In this document: positions 23,622 to 35,056 of the stretch, in pieces
Layout: each line of letters opens with the position of its first letter
Numbering within the stretch: the stretch's first letter is position 1
NCBI GenBank assembly: GCA_016858145.1
Contig: JAEHOE010000111.1
Coordinates: forward strand, 186,001-250,000
Direction: 5' to 3'
Length of the DNA: 64,000 nucleotides
Source of the DNA: Edaphochlamys debaryana
Lineage: Eukaryota; Chlorophyta; Chlorophyceae; Chlamydomonadales
The notes under the pieces: model-generated
What the model was told of the DNA's origin: nothing
The model's input: only the letters and a program-made list of their open reading frames with translations
Databases searched by the model: none
Program-made: the position numbers and the translations under genes

Positions 23622-25045
23622 ATGGCCGCCCTGATGAAGTCGTCCCTCCGCAGCTCCGTGCGCCCCACCGTGGGCAGCCGGGTGAGCAGCTTAGGCGTCG
23701 CTACCTTCAATACTGGCGCCGGAGACTAGCACCATAGTTGATGACGATTAGGCCGCGCTGAGTGCGATCCAAGTGGAACAGCAGAGGCGACGAGCGCATG
23801 TCGACGGCGTTGCTGTCTGTGTCGCGGTCGCTCCATCTGCGGAGATCCTTGGCCCAGCAGCGCTCGCTTTGCTTAGCGAATCTCCTGTCGAGCTGACATC
23901 TGGTGGTTGCTCCGTGTCTGCTGTCTAAAAACGGATCCCCTTGTCTTTCCTCGCAGGCTCGCGTCGTGCCCCGCGCCGCCATTGAGTGGTACGGCCCCGA
24001 CCGGCCCAAGTTCCTGGGTAAGTCGCCGGGCTCGGCGGGCATGGGGAGGAGTTCGGCGATGCAAGCTAGGGCACTAGTGGACTGCAGCCTCGCGGTTCCT
24101 CGCCATACGCTATGCATGCTAGTGACAGTTGTATTCGGTCTGCTTGCATCTTCGGTGGAGATCCTTGCGCTTGCTTGCTCTGCGCGCCAGACACCTTCGT
24201 CGTGTGCCTCGCTTTAACCTTTCCTGTCTGTTGCTCTTGCCCGCAGGCCCGTTCTCCGAGAACGACACCCCCTCGTACCTGCAGGGCGAGTTCCCCGGCG
24301 ACTACGGCTGGGACACCGCCGGTCTGTCGGCTGACCCCGAGACCTTCGCTCGCTACCGCGAGATCGAGGTCATCCACGCCCGCTGGGCCCTGCTGGGCGC
24401 TCTGGGCTGCGTGACCCCCGAGCTGCTGGCCAAGAACGGCGTGCCGTTCGGCGAGGCCGTGTGGTTCAAGGCCGGCGCCCAGATCTTCGCTGAGGGCGGC
24501 CTGAACTACCTGGGCAACGAGAACATCGTGCACGCCCAGTCCATCATCGCCACCCTGGCCGTCCAGGTGAGGAGGGACCCTGGCACCTACCTGGGGGGGG
24601 CCGTGCTTCTCAGCAGGGGTGTTGGGCTGGAACCCGGGATGGCAGCCAGTTGACACTGCTGCCTGATGCCTAGGTCCCTGTGTCTCTGCCTGGTGTCTGA
24701 CCCCCCTCTCCCTCCCCTTGCCCCTGCCACCCCCAGGTCATCCTGATGTCCCAGGCTGAGTCCTTCCGCGCCAACGGCTCCGGCGGTGGCGTTGAGGGCC
24801 TGGACTCCCTGTACCCGGGTGGCCCCTTCGACCCCCTCGGCCTGGGCGCTGACCCCGAGGCCCTGGCTGAGCTGAAGGTCAAGGAGATCAAGAACGGCCG
24901 CCTGGCCATGGTCTCCATGTTCGGCTTCTTCGTGCAGGCCATCGTGACCGGCAAGGGCCCCATTGCCAACCTGGACGACCACCTGGCCAACCCCGGCGTC
25001 AACAACGCCTTCGCCTACGCCACCAAGTTCACCCCCTCCGCGTAA
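23622..25045 (+). CDS. LHCBM: LHCBM-C, LHCII protein
   Basis: LHCII antenna protein. Exons 23622-23681, 23957-24017, 24247-24566, 24737-25045; 249 residues. The transit peptide begins [26 protein letters not shown] is at 31-36, EVIHAR at 81-86 and KNGRLAM at 199-205. The protein is identical to those of LHCBM-D and LHCBM-E. It has a two-residue shorter linker before [10 protein letters not shown] than A and B (GSGGGVEG against GGGVPEG forms). C. reinhardtii has a comparable set of near-identical type-I genes (LHCBM4/6/8); one-to-one assignment is not possible from sequence alone. Poly(A) signal TGTAA is at 25215-25219. Confidence 0.96.
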
Positions 25046-26659
25046 ATGTGTGCTTGTTGCATGCCTGAGCGTTGAGAGTCGCGTGTACTTGAGGCCAGCT
25101 CTGTAGCCGACACTGCGGAGTTGGTGCTTGTCGTGTGTATGTGTGTCGGGTTTTTGGCTGTGGGGGTCGCGGGTTCGCCCGCTGCAGCTCCGTGCTGCAT
25201 CCAGAGAAGATCATTGTAACGCATAGCGAGCTACAGTGATCTCCCGTCCCGAGCCCTGGGTCCTGCCCATGCATTTGGGCCTAGGCCCCTGACTACATCT
25301 GCGCCTCCTAGCCCAGTTCAGCAGGGGGTACAACGATCTAGATTGAGCATTACTTGACGGACCACTTCCAACGCTTCGTTCAGCTGAGAGCAGGCCTGCC
25401 GACAGCAAGGGAGTCCATAAGCCGCCCGAACGGGTGGGGTTTTAAGCAACAAACTGTCTCCGCACGAACGAGGTATGGAAGTCGTGCTCCAAGTGCAGAG
25501 CGTTCGGGGCAGGCAGCAATGTTGAAGGTATCCTGCTCCTGGCCCCCGCTTCCCCGCCCGGGTTGGCTTCAAGAACCCCACCCTCCCGCGCGCGGGGGCC
25601 ATCAAGATGCAAAACGCAGGGGTCACGGGAAGCTCATGGGACAGACACGGCGCTCCATTTGCGGACTCTTCCCGAGGCGCGCTGGAGTTGCTGGCACGCT
25701 GGAGGTGCTGGCCACGCATGCTGTACTCGGCTTGCTTACTGCGTGTCGCTGTGCGGCGCTGTGCGGTTGGGTGTATGCCGTACAGCTCGTGACACGCGGC
25801 CTCCCTCCCCCCGTGCCGCCCTGCGCCGCCCGACTGCTGCGCAGCTCAGTGGTTACTTGAACTGCTCAAGGGTCGCCGCCGGGGGCTACGAGTCGATAAG
25901 TCGACTAAGATCGCGACACTGCTTGAGCAACTTCTGGGTCTCGGCGTCGACGTGTCTGCGTGGCGCGCCTGCCACGTTCATGCGGCTCCTTGCCACCCCA
26001 CCCTTTCTAGACCTTATGGATCTCGGGCCTACCCAGGTTACCAGCTTGCTCGTTCAGGCGCCGTCACACTGGCTCTGTCTTGCCGCATCTTCAGACCTCG
26101 GCGCTGGCAGCGTAGCGCAGCCGGCCGAGCCGGGTTCTTTCCCCGTACGCTGAGCACGCTTCACATGGAAACGGCAGGGGGAAGCGCATGGGCTGTGGGC
26201 TATCCCCAACCCAACAACAGCAACTGCGGTAACCGCAGGGTAACCCGCTCGTCAACTGCAACCATCTTCGTCACGCGGGCGGAGCACACATCCGTTGGTC
26301 ATACGGTAGCTTGTGGGTCGAGTCCTGTGCAGCCGCGGCCCCGGGCACCCACCGTCCTTCAGTTCAGCCTCCCGACCGCGCGAGCAGCCGTCTCAGTATG
26401 CGCACACCCTATGATTACAGTGGGTTTAGAAGACCTGAACGAAGCGAAGCGCTTGGTTGTGGCGTACAGTGGGGTCCTGGGGGTCCTCCCGTGTAGTCGC
26501 CACAACTACTTAACCCTGTGTGCCTTGGCTTGCCCCTACCCTGTCGCTTAGTCGGTTACCCGCATCCACGCCCCTGCCCAATGCCCTCGTCCAGCCCTTC
26601 AGTCGCCATATCCTTGCACTGTAGCCTCCGCAACTCTGTCACACTCCTGCTTTTCCCAT
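25046..26659. other. LHCBM-C 3' UTR and unit 1 downstream flank
   Basis: TGTAA at 25215-25219 ends the LHCBM-C transcript. The rest is alignable to 29822-31425 of unit 2 with numerous indels, including about 45 bp missing here near 25810 and a 49-bp insertion at 26424-26472. A short minus-strand ORF at 25886-25981 is discussed as a finding. No other gene is supported. Confidence 0.5.
26424..26472. mobile_element. 49-bp insertion related to the fold-back element
   Basis: Present only in unit 1. It is flanked by ACAGTGG (26417-26423 and 26466-26472), which occurs once at the empty site in unit 2 near 31232. The inserted sequence (core GCGCTTGGTTGTGGCGTA) matches the outer right arm of the fold-back at 21773-21982, reverse complemented. 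Confidence 0.65.
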
Positions 26660-27000
26660 TCATGCAAATTCCGCCGGCGGCTCCCACTGCGTCACCCCCG
26701 TCGCTGCTGGGTTGAAGTAGTACGGCCGCCCCTCTCCGGTGTAGTGCACCTGCCAGCCGCCCGCCGGTGCCTGTGGGGCCAGGGCAAAGCACACTAGGCG
26801 GATCAACATGACCTGGTTAAGCACAGCAGAGGGGGTCACAGCATGCCAAAGGCGCACTCAACGGGTCCCTTGCTCCGAACCGAACTCCCAGCCCTGCCTC
26901 GCCCCTGGCACTGTACGACTGCCGCCCGCACACCCCGCCAGCCCACCTGCTGCTGCGGCGCCTGCTGCGCCGGCGGGTACTGGAAGTACGCGGGGTAGGC
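26660..27000 (-). pseudogene. 3' fragment of the PH-WW gene left by the tandem duplication
   Basis: Contains the complete last exon (26770-26660, WW domain, with an extra Ala in FNPAATGVTQW and Glu for Gly near the end), the preceding intron, and only the 3' end of the penultimate exon (QAPQQQ, from about 26949). Upstream exons are missing, so no functional protein is expected. The intact copy is at 31426-34082. Confidence 0.85.
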
Positions 27001-28396
27001 ACTCCGAGGTCAAGGGGTTGATTTGCTCAGCGCTGTTCCCAAGATGGACACCCCGCACAGGCGGCACAGCTTGTCACACCGTCCTCGCGTCACGAAAGTG
27101 ACGACTCTGTCAGGGCCCGAACCGAATAGCACATCGTCGTGATTCCTGAGTCCTGGTGCAGTTGCGTATTCCTGGGCTCAGCAGAGTGCAGCATCCGGCG
27201 CTGTGCGGGCTGGGCGGGCACCCAGCATGCATGTGAACCCAGGTGGGGAGGACGAAGACGGCGTGCCAGGCAGGTACCGGCACCCTAGCCACCCCAGCTG
27301 CCGAACGCAGGAAGCAGGCGCGACACCGCGTCCGCCTTCCCTTCCCTACCCAGTAGGTGGAGCTCTCGCTCAACCCCTCCCCTTCTGGAGGCGGTTCCTG
27401 CTGTAACTATCGCATCCCTCCCTTCTGATAATTGCCCCCCGGTGCAACCCAGCAGCGGCACCTCCGCTATGATCTGGTCCACAAGGCTGCCCCGAAGGAA
27501 ACACTACGCGTGCTCCTGCGACCTAGCGGCATTGCCCATCGGGGGAGTCGTGCGGGAACGGCGGGGCGCGGGGCGCCAACCTTCGGGCCGCGGTGGTACC
27601 CGGTGGCCGCTTACCAACATCGTCATATGAGCTGGCTACCGGCGGCGTGTCGCCATCGCAAGAGCACAGCGGGTAACTGAGCGGTGCGAGGGAAGCTTGC
27701 GTGCCGATGCCGATGTGCCAATCCTTCTTGTGCCAATTCTGCTTGTCACGGCAGCCTGGCTGGCTTGCAAATGCGGCCGCACACGCTTTGAGCAGATCCG
27801 GCTCAGTTGTCTCCGCTCGTGACGCGCTCGCTCGGGCACCGCTTTCCGCGAAAGGGCAGAAGTCGTTGGGACAACCGCCCGGCAACCGACGGAGCGTGCC
27901 GAACGCCGGCCCGGCACGCCGACGCTGTCGCGCGGTCGCGGACGTAGCAGGCATCCAGGTTCGCAAGTCACCCGGCCAGCAGGTCCACGGCGGACAAAGA
28001 AAACGTCCGCGCGGGCTGCCTGATCGCGCGATAAAGAGAACCGAGGTGCATATTTCTCGGCCTGCAACTAAGGGATCTGAAGCGCTCTTGCGCGACTACA
28101 GTTTGATGAGCCCGCGGGGTGGCTCCGCTGCGGTCTCACGCCAAGCATCAGCATCGGCCACTTGCCGAGCCGTCGCGAACGGGCCTCCCAAGTGGCACTT
28201 CAAAGTGGTGTAAAGCGGACGCGTGGTGTCACAAGAGCCACAGCGAATCTGAGCGGGAGACCGCGGAGCAGCGACATTGTACGGCGATCGTCAGCTTGCG
28301 GGCCCGGGATCGGGAGGCACCGCCTCTTAAGTGGCGTCGCTGCCCACATTTCGGTACACCAGGTTACATCCTCGTGTCAACAGCCCTTCCAGCACA

Positions 28397-29821
28397 ATGG
28401 CCGCCCTGATGAAGTCGTCCCTCCGCAGCTCCGTGCGCCCCACCGTGGGCAGCCGGGTGAGCAGCTTAGGCGTCGCTACCTTCAATACTGGCGCCGGAGA
28501 CTAGCACCATAGTTGATGACGATTAGGCCGCGCTGAGTGCGATCCAAGTGGAACAGCAGAGGCGACGAGCGCATGTCGATGGCGTTGCTGTCTGTGTCGC
28601 GGTCGCTCCATCTGCGGAGATCCTTGGCCCAGCAGCGCTCGCTTTGCTTAGCGAATCTCCTGTCGAGCTGACATCTGGTGGTTGCTCCGTGTCTGCTGTC
28701 TAAAAACGGATCCCCTTGTCCTTCCTCGCAGGCTCGCGTCGTGCCCCGCGCCGCCATTGAGTGGTACGGCCCCGACCGGCCCAAGTTCCTGGGTAAGTCG
28801 CCGGGCTCGGCGGGCATGGGGAGGAGTTCGGCGATGCAAGCTAGGGCACTAGTGGACTGCAGCCTCGCGGTTCCTCGCCATACGCTATGCATGCTAGTGA
28901 CAGTTGTATTCGGTCTGCTTGCATCTTCGGTGGAGATCCTTGCGCTTGCTTGCTCTGCGCGCCAGACACCTTCGTCATGTGCCTCGCTTTAACCTTTCCT
29001 GTCTGTTGCTCTTGCCCGCAGGCCCGTTCTCCGAGAACGACACCCCCTCGTACCTGCAGGGCGAGTTCCCCGGCGACTACGGCTGGGACACCGCCGGTCT
29101 GTCGGCTGACCCCGAGACCTTCGCTCGCTACCGCGAGATCGAGGTCATCCACGCCCGCTGGGCCCTGCTGGGCGCTCTGGGCTGCGTGACCCCCGAGCTG
29201 CTGGCCAAGAACGGCGTGCCGTTCGGCGAGGCTGTGTGGTTCAAGGCCGGCGCCCAGATCTTCGCTGAGGGCGGCCTGAACTACCTGGGCAACGAGAACA
29301 TCGTGCACGCCCAGTCCATCATCGCCACCCTGGCCGTCCAGGTGAGGAGGGACCCTGGCACCTACCTGGGGGGGGCCGTGCTTCTCAGCAGGGGTGTTGG
29401 GCTGGAACCCGGGATGGCAGCCAGTTGACACTGCTGCCTGATGCCTAGGTCCCTGTGTCTCTGCCTGGTGTCTGACCCCCCCTCTCCCTCCCCTTGCCCC
29501 TCCCACCCCCAGGTCATCCTGATGTCCCAGGCTGAGTCCTTCCGCGCCAACGGCTCCGGCGGTGGCGTTGAGGGCCTGGACTCCCTGTACCCCGGTGGCC
29601 CCTTCGACCCCCTCGGCCTGGGCGCTGACCCCGAGGCCCTGGCTGAGCTGAAGGTCAAGGAGATCAAGAACGGCCGCCTGGCCATGGTCTCCATGTTCGG
29701 CTTCTTCGTGCAGGCCATCGTGACCGGCAAGGGCCCCATTGCCAACCTGGACGACCACCTGGCCAACCCCGGCGTCAACAACGCCTTCGCCTACGCCACC
29801 AAGTTCACCCCCTCCGCGTAA
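28397..29821 (+). CDS. LHCBM: LHCBM-D, LHCII protein
   Basis: Same protein as LHCBM-C, 249 residues. Exons 28397-28456, 28732-28792, 29022-29341, 29513-29821. Introns 1 to 3 and the upstream kilobase differ from LHCBM-C by only a few substitutions, plus one extra C in the polypyrimidine tract of intron 3. All pigment-ligand and trimer motifs are intact. Core promoter block at 28324-28396; poly(A) signal TGTAA at 29991-29995. It lies tail-to-tail with the PH-WW gene. Confidence 0.96.
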
Positions 29822-31425
29822 ATGTGTGCTTGTTGCATGCCTGAGCGTTGAGAGTCGCGTGTACTTGAGGCCAGCTCTGTAGCCGACACTGCGGAGTTGG
29901 TGCTTGTCGTGTGTATGTGTGTCGGGTTTTTGGCTGTGGGGGTCGCGGGTTCGCCCGCTGCAGCTCCGTGCTGCATCCAGAGAAGATCATTGTAACGCAT
30001 AGCGAGCTACAGTGATCTCCCGTCCCGAGCCCTGGGTCCTGCCCATGCATTTGGGCCTAGGCCCCTGACTACATCTGCGCCTCCTAGCCCAGTTCAGCAG
30101 GGGGTACAACGATCTAGATTGAGCATTACTTGACGGACCACCTCCAACGCTTCGTTCAGCTGAGAGCAGGCCTGCCGACAGCAAGGGAGTCCATGAGCCG
30201 CCCGAACGGGTGGGGTTTTAAGCAACAAACTGTCTCCGCACGAACGAGGTATGGAAGTCGTGCTCCAAGTGCAGAGCGTTCGGGGAAGGCAGCAATGTTG
30301 AAGGTATCCTGCTCCCGGCCCCCGCTTCCCCGCCCGGGTTGGCTTCAAGAACCCCACCCTCCCGCGCGCGGGGGCCATCAAGATGCAAAACGCAGGGGTC
30401 ACGGGAAGCCCATGGGATGGACACGGCGCTCCATTTGCGGACTCTTCCCGAGGCGCGCTGGAGTTGCTGGCACGCTGGAGTTGCTGGCCACGCATGCTGT
30501 ACTCGGCTTGCTTACTGCGTGTCGCTGTGCGGCGCTGTGCGGTTGGGTGTATGCCGTACAGCTCGTGACACGCAGCCTTCCTTCCCCCCCTGCTGGCCTT
30601 GCTTGTCGCCTCACTCGTCTCCCGTGTCTCGTTTCCCTCCGTGCCGCCCTGCGCCGCCCAACTGCTGCGCAGCTCAGTGGTTACTTGAACTGCTCAAGGG
30701 TCGCCGCCGGGGGCTACGGGTCGATAAGTCGCACTTGACACTGCTTGAGCAACTTTTGGGTCTCGGCGTCGACGTGTCTGCGTGGCGCGCCTGCCACGTT
30801 CATGCGGCTCCTTGCCACTCCACCCTTTCTAGACCGTATGAATCTCGGGCCTACCCAGGTTGCCAGCTTGCTCGTTCAGGCGCCGTCACACTGGCTCTAT
30901 CTTGCCGCATCTTCAGACCTCGGCGCTGGCAGCGTAGCGCAGCCGGGTTCTTTCCCCGTACGCTGACCGTAGAGGGCTTGAGCACGCTTCACATGGAAAC
31001 GGCGGGGGGAAGCGCATGGGCTATCCCCAACCCAACAACAGCGACTGCGGTAACCGCAGGGTAACCGCCCTCGTCAACTGCAACCATCTACGTCACGCGG
31101 GCGGAGCACACATGTTGGTCATAGCTTGTGGGTCGAGTCCTGTGCAGCCGCGGCCCCGGGCACCCACCGTCCTTCAGTTCAGCCTCCCGACCGCGCGAGC
31201 AGCCGTCTCAATATGCGCACACCCTATGATTACAGTGGGGTCCTCCCGTGTAGTCCCCACAACTATTTGACCCTGTGTGCCTTGGATTGCCCCTCCCCAT
31301 ATAACGGTTACCCGGATCCGCGCCGCTGCCCAATGCCTTCTGCCATGCCTCAACGTCCAACCCTTCAGTCGCCATATCATTGCACTGTAGCCTCCGCAAC
31401 CCTGTCACACTCCTGCTTTTCCCAT
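29822..31425. other. LHCBM-D 3' UTR and PH-WW 3' flank
   Basis: TGTAA at 29991-29995 ends the LHCBM-D transcript. The remaining 1.4 kb has no supported gene; a short minus ORF at 30714-30803 corresponds to that at 25886-25981 in unit 1. Confidence 0.45.
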
Positions 31426-34082
31426 TCATGCGAATCCCGCCGGCGGCTCCCACTGCGTCACCCCCGTCGCTGGGTTGAAGTAGTACGGCCGCCCCTCTCC
31501 GGTGTAGTGCACCTGCCAGCCGCCTGCCGGTGCCTGTGGGGCCAGGGCAAAGCACACCCCAGTCAGACGAACATGGCATGGCCATGGGGGGTCAGAGGGG
31601 GTCACAGCATGCCAAAGGCGCACTCAACGGGTCCCTTGCTCCGAACCGAACTCCCAGCCCTGCCTCGCCCCTGGCACTGTACGACTGCCGCCCGCACACC
31701 CGGCCAGCCCACCTGCTGCTGCGGCGCCTGCTGCGCCGGCGGCTGCTGGAAGTAGGTGGGGTAGGCGGGCTGCTGGTGCGGCACCTGGTCGATCAGGGAC
31801 ACGGCGGGGGCCTGCTGCACGGCCACGGGCTGCTGCTGCGGCGCGTAGCCGTAGGCCTGCTGCCCGTACCCTGGCTGCGGGGCGGGGGCGCCGTAGGGCT
31901 GCGGCTGCTGCACCGCCGGCGCGGGGGAGCCGTAGCCCGGCCGCTGCGGCTGCGGTTGTGCGCCGTAGGGCGAGGCGCTGGGCACGGGCGCCCCTCCGTA
32001 ATTGAGGTCCAGGTCGCTGGCCAGAGCCTGCGCCCCCGCGATGCCGGCCGAGCCTGGGGGAGCGCGGGGAGGGAGGGGCGGGGGCAGTCACAGGATGCCA
32101 TGGTCATGCAACAGTCCATGCGGTAAGCAGCGCGCGGCCCTGCGCCGGCGAGCCCCAGGCAACACAACCCTGATAAGCCCCGTCGGACGGAGTACCATAC
32201 CAACCGACCGCTTGCCGCTGACACACGACCTCGCCGCTGCCGACCCACATCGCACCCGCCGGACGGTCCTCGACGCCTGCCCCCATTGCGCCTCCCGCGG
32301 ACCGCGACCCACGCCCCAACGCCACCGACCCACAACTCTTTGTCTCCTCCTAGCCACGCGTCCGAACCCCAATGCGCTCACCCTGGCCCTGTATGGGTGC
32401 GTAGTTGTCGCTGTACTGGCGGTTGAGGGAGGCGTAGGGGGAGTTGTCCCGGTAGGGGTCCCGGTATGCGCCGTTGCCGCCGCCCGCGCCCGCGCCCGCG
32501 CTGGCGCTGCTGCCGCCGTGCGGGTTGTCGTACCCCACCACGCTGACCATGGTGCTGCTCAGGTTAACCCGGCCGGAGCTGCTTGCGCCGCCACCGCCGC
32601 CGCCGCCCGACTTGCCGCCGCTGCCCGTGCCCGAGCTGCCGGTGATGTTCCGCTCCAGCTGCCGCAGCCACTCGCTGGGGTTGGCGGAGGGCGCGGGCGC
32701 GGCCTTGGCCTTGGCGGCCGGCGCGGGCTCGTCCTCCACGCCGGCAATGTGTTTGTGGATCTTGGCCATGGCCCCCTCGATGGCCGACACCCACTCAACC
32801 ACCTCCGTCTCGCTGCTGGCGATGTAGCACACCACGCCGCCGCTGGTGGTCTTGAGCTGAATGGTGTTGCCGCGCCCCGGCAGCACCTGGCGGGGGTGGA
32901 TTAGGGGGCGGAGGGCAGCAGGCGTCAGGTGCCGTCACGCGCAGCCGCTCGACGCGTCTACGTCCTCGGCGCCTCCTCGTGCGCCCGACCACATACTTCC
33001 CGGCCTGAGGCGTACGCTCCCACCAGTCACGCGATGCCTGATGTCCAGTCACAGTCCAGTCACAGCCCCACCAAGACGCCCTGCTCCGCCCCATCCAGCC
33101 CCCCTGGCTCGCCCACGCCCTGCCCCCCACCCCTCTGCCCCGCCCGCACCTTGACGTCCTGCACCTTGGACAGGTCCACCACGCCGCGCGGCTTGACGCT
33201 CTCCGCCACCTTGTCGTTGTAGAAGCGGTAGAGGTAGCCCTGCTTGAGCACGAACCAGCGGTTGCGCCAGTTCTTGAGGTGGTCGCCCTGCGACTGCAGC
33301 CAGCCGGCCTTGTCGGGGCTGCGCCAGTATTCGACCTCGTCGGCGGAGGGCAGCTGCGGGCCCAGGGAGGGAACGGGAACCGAAAGGTTGGGGGCAATGA
33401 AGTAAGGACGCGAGCTCGCTGTGTGGTATAGAGTGCACACGTCCGTGGGCGGACGGAAGGTATGGAGCCCGTGACCCAGGCGGAAGGGTCCCAACGCCAG
33501 GCCCGAGGTCACCCGCTAGCTCTGCGTTAGCTGACCAGGCCGGCTCACCGGTGTCTTCTTCTTGCCGCCCCCAACGACCAGGGCGTGCAGGTTGTTGGCC
33601 GTCTCCTGTGCGGTCTCGGTCTGCCGGCTCTGGAGCAGCTCAGCGAGCCTGCGGGGTTGGGTTGGGTTGGGACAAGCGACGGTCCCGTCAGGACACGCCC
33701 CGGCCTCAAGCTGCGCCCCTTCCCCGCCCCTCCCGCGCCTCTCCTGACCCCCCTTGACCCTCCGCCCGGTCACTCGCACGACTCACTGCATGCAGCAGCA
33801 CGTCAGCGTGTCCAGGGCATTCCGGACCGTGTTGTCATCCGCCGTGAGGGTCGTCTGGCGCTCCTCAACGTCCACGGGCGTCCGCGTGTACAAAATCAGG
33901 CTGCCACCCCGCGACTGCCAGCGGCTAATGTGGCTCAGGTCGTATGAGCGGAGCGTCCGGTTGTCGGAAGCCCCCAGCAGCTTGAGCCCCTCGAGCCCTA
34001 TCTGCACCACGACTCGGTCGTTGTGTCCATCATGCCCAAGAAGGTTCATCCGGAACTTCTCGCTGACCTTGAAGTCGGCCAT
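31426..34082 (-). CDS. PH and WW domain protein
   Basis: Probably a membrane/phosphoinositide-associated adaptor. Minus exons: 34082-33787, 33648-33549, 33353-33150, 32886-32382, 32053-31713, 31533-31426; 517 residues. Residues 1-99 (MADFKVSEKFRMNLLGHDGH onward) look like a compact PTB/FERM-like beta domain, an inference. A PH domain spans about 148-245: AGWLQSQGDHLKNWRNRWFV, LKQGYLYRFYNDK, then TIQLKTTSGGVVCYIASSE and the C-terminal helix with EWVSAIEGAM. A Gly/Ser linker and a Gln/Pro/Tyr-rich low-complexity region follow. A WW domain ends the protein (W488, YYF 499-501, W510, PP 512-513). I do not recognise a named orthologue. Its 3' end is duplicated in unit 1. Confidence 0.82.
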
Positions 34083-35056
34083 GGCCCCGAGATTGGCTAA
34101 AAGTGTGCCCGTCGAGGCGGTCCGGGCTTCTGGGTGATGCTAAGTGTTCCCTGTGGTTGGCGCCTAGACAAGCGCTGAATGTAGAGGAGCTTACACGAGG
34201 ATGAATGGTGCGAAGGTGTGGGGACGCGCTGAGAACGTGCTCGGACTATGTGGTGCTTGCTATGTGTGAATGGTACTAGACTGTCAAGGGCCTCGATAAT
34301 CATCGGGCTGGGCCCGCACCGCACCTCGGCCAAACCCTGGCTGCATGCTGGCACCCGCCCGTCCCCACGGCGGGTTGTCGCTCATCCCGTCATCCGCCGC
34401 TGCAATCCGGCCCTGCAATACACGTTTGCTCATGCTCCAGATAACGCGTTGCGTCGGGGACGAATGAAGGCGCTCAACGTTGCAGCACCACACATGCCTC
34501 CACATGTTGCATCCTCGTGACCCCAAGCCAGGTACCACACCCGCGTTGCCTCTGCCTCTTTCTGTTACGTTGCGCACAGCCGAGTTGCATTCGGCTGCAT
34601 CCCCCTTAGTTGTCGCCCGGACTACGCTGCACGGCCCTAGCGAGCATAGAACACCCGCGTTGCCTACGTCCAAGTTCCTGGATCACAGTCCTTGCCGTCA
34701 ACGCTCTGTACGGCGCTCCGCCTGCCTCTGCCGCGCAGTACCCACAGTTCATGCACCTCCGCCGCCCAGCTACCTCGACCGCTCACAGACAAGCTCACAT
34801 CCACACCAATCACAGCTGACCCTGCTCACGCCACTCACTCATTTGCTCACGCATTCGTTCCTCTTCGTCAGCGCCACTCCCATCCTCATCAACACACCGC
34901 ACCCAGCTCCAAGCGGGCGCCGAGCCCCATCTCCCGCCACCGAGCTCAGTCCTCCTGGCCCAACGCATTTCTCCTCGCCTGAAATGCGCCCTACAGGCGC
35001 CTGCACTCCCCCCGCCTGCCCCGCTTCCGCTCCCCCCGCCTGCCCCTGCCCGCCGC
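34083..35056 (-). other. BBS4 3' UTR and PH-WW promoter region
   Basis: Both flanking genes are on the minus strand. The only complement of TGTAA I see is near 34190-34194, close to the PH-WW start, so the BBS4 3' UTR may be about 0.85 kb. No exon is recognizable. Confidence 0.4.

Larger units (their letters stand above)
22351..27000. repeat. tandem duplication unit 1 (LHCBM-C plus truncated PH-WW gene end)
   Basis: Aligns with unit 2 (27126-31766) at a constant offset of 4775 bp over the LHCBM gene and its upstream kilobase, which are nearly identical. Downstream of about 25800 there are many small indels. The unit ends inside the penultimate exon of the neighbouring PH-WW gene, so that gene is cut. 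Confidence 0.9.
27126..31766. repeat. tandem duplication unit 2 (LHCBM-D plus intact PH-WW 3' end)
   Basis: Second unit of the direct tandem duplication, separated from unit 1 by about 125 bp of filler (27001-27125). The match ends at 31766 inside exon 5 of the PH-WW gene, which continues uninterrupted here; this unit therefore keeps the ancestral right junction. Confidence 0.88.

Noticed and set aside
32002..32904. 300-codon plus-strand open frame
   Set aside because: Antisense to the PH-WW gene, whose minus-strand exons encode a clear PH domain.
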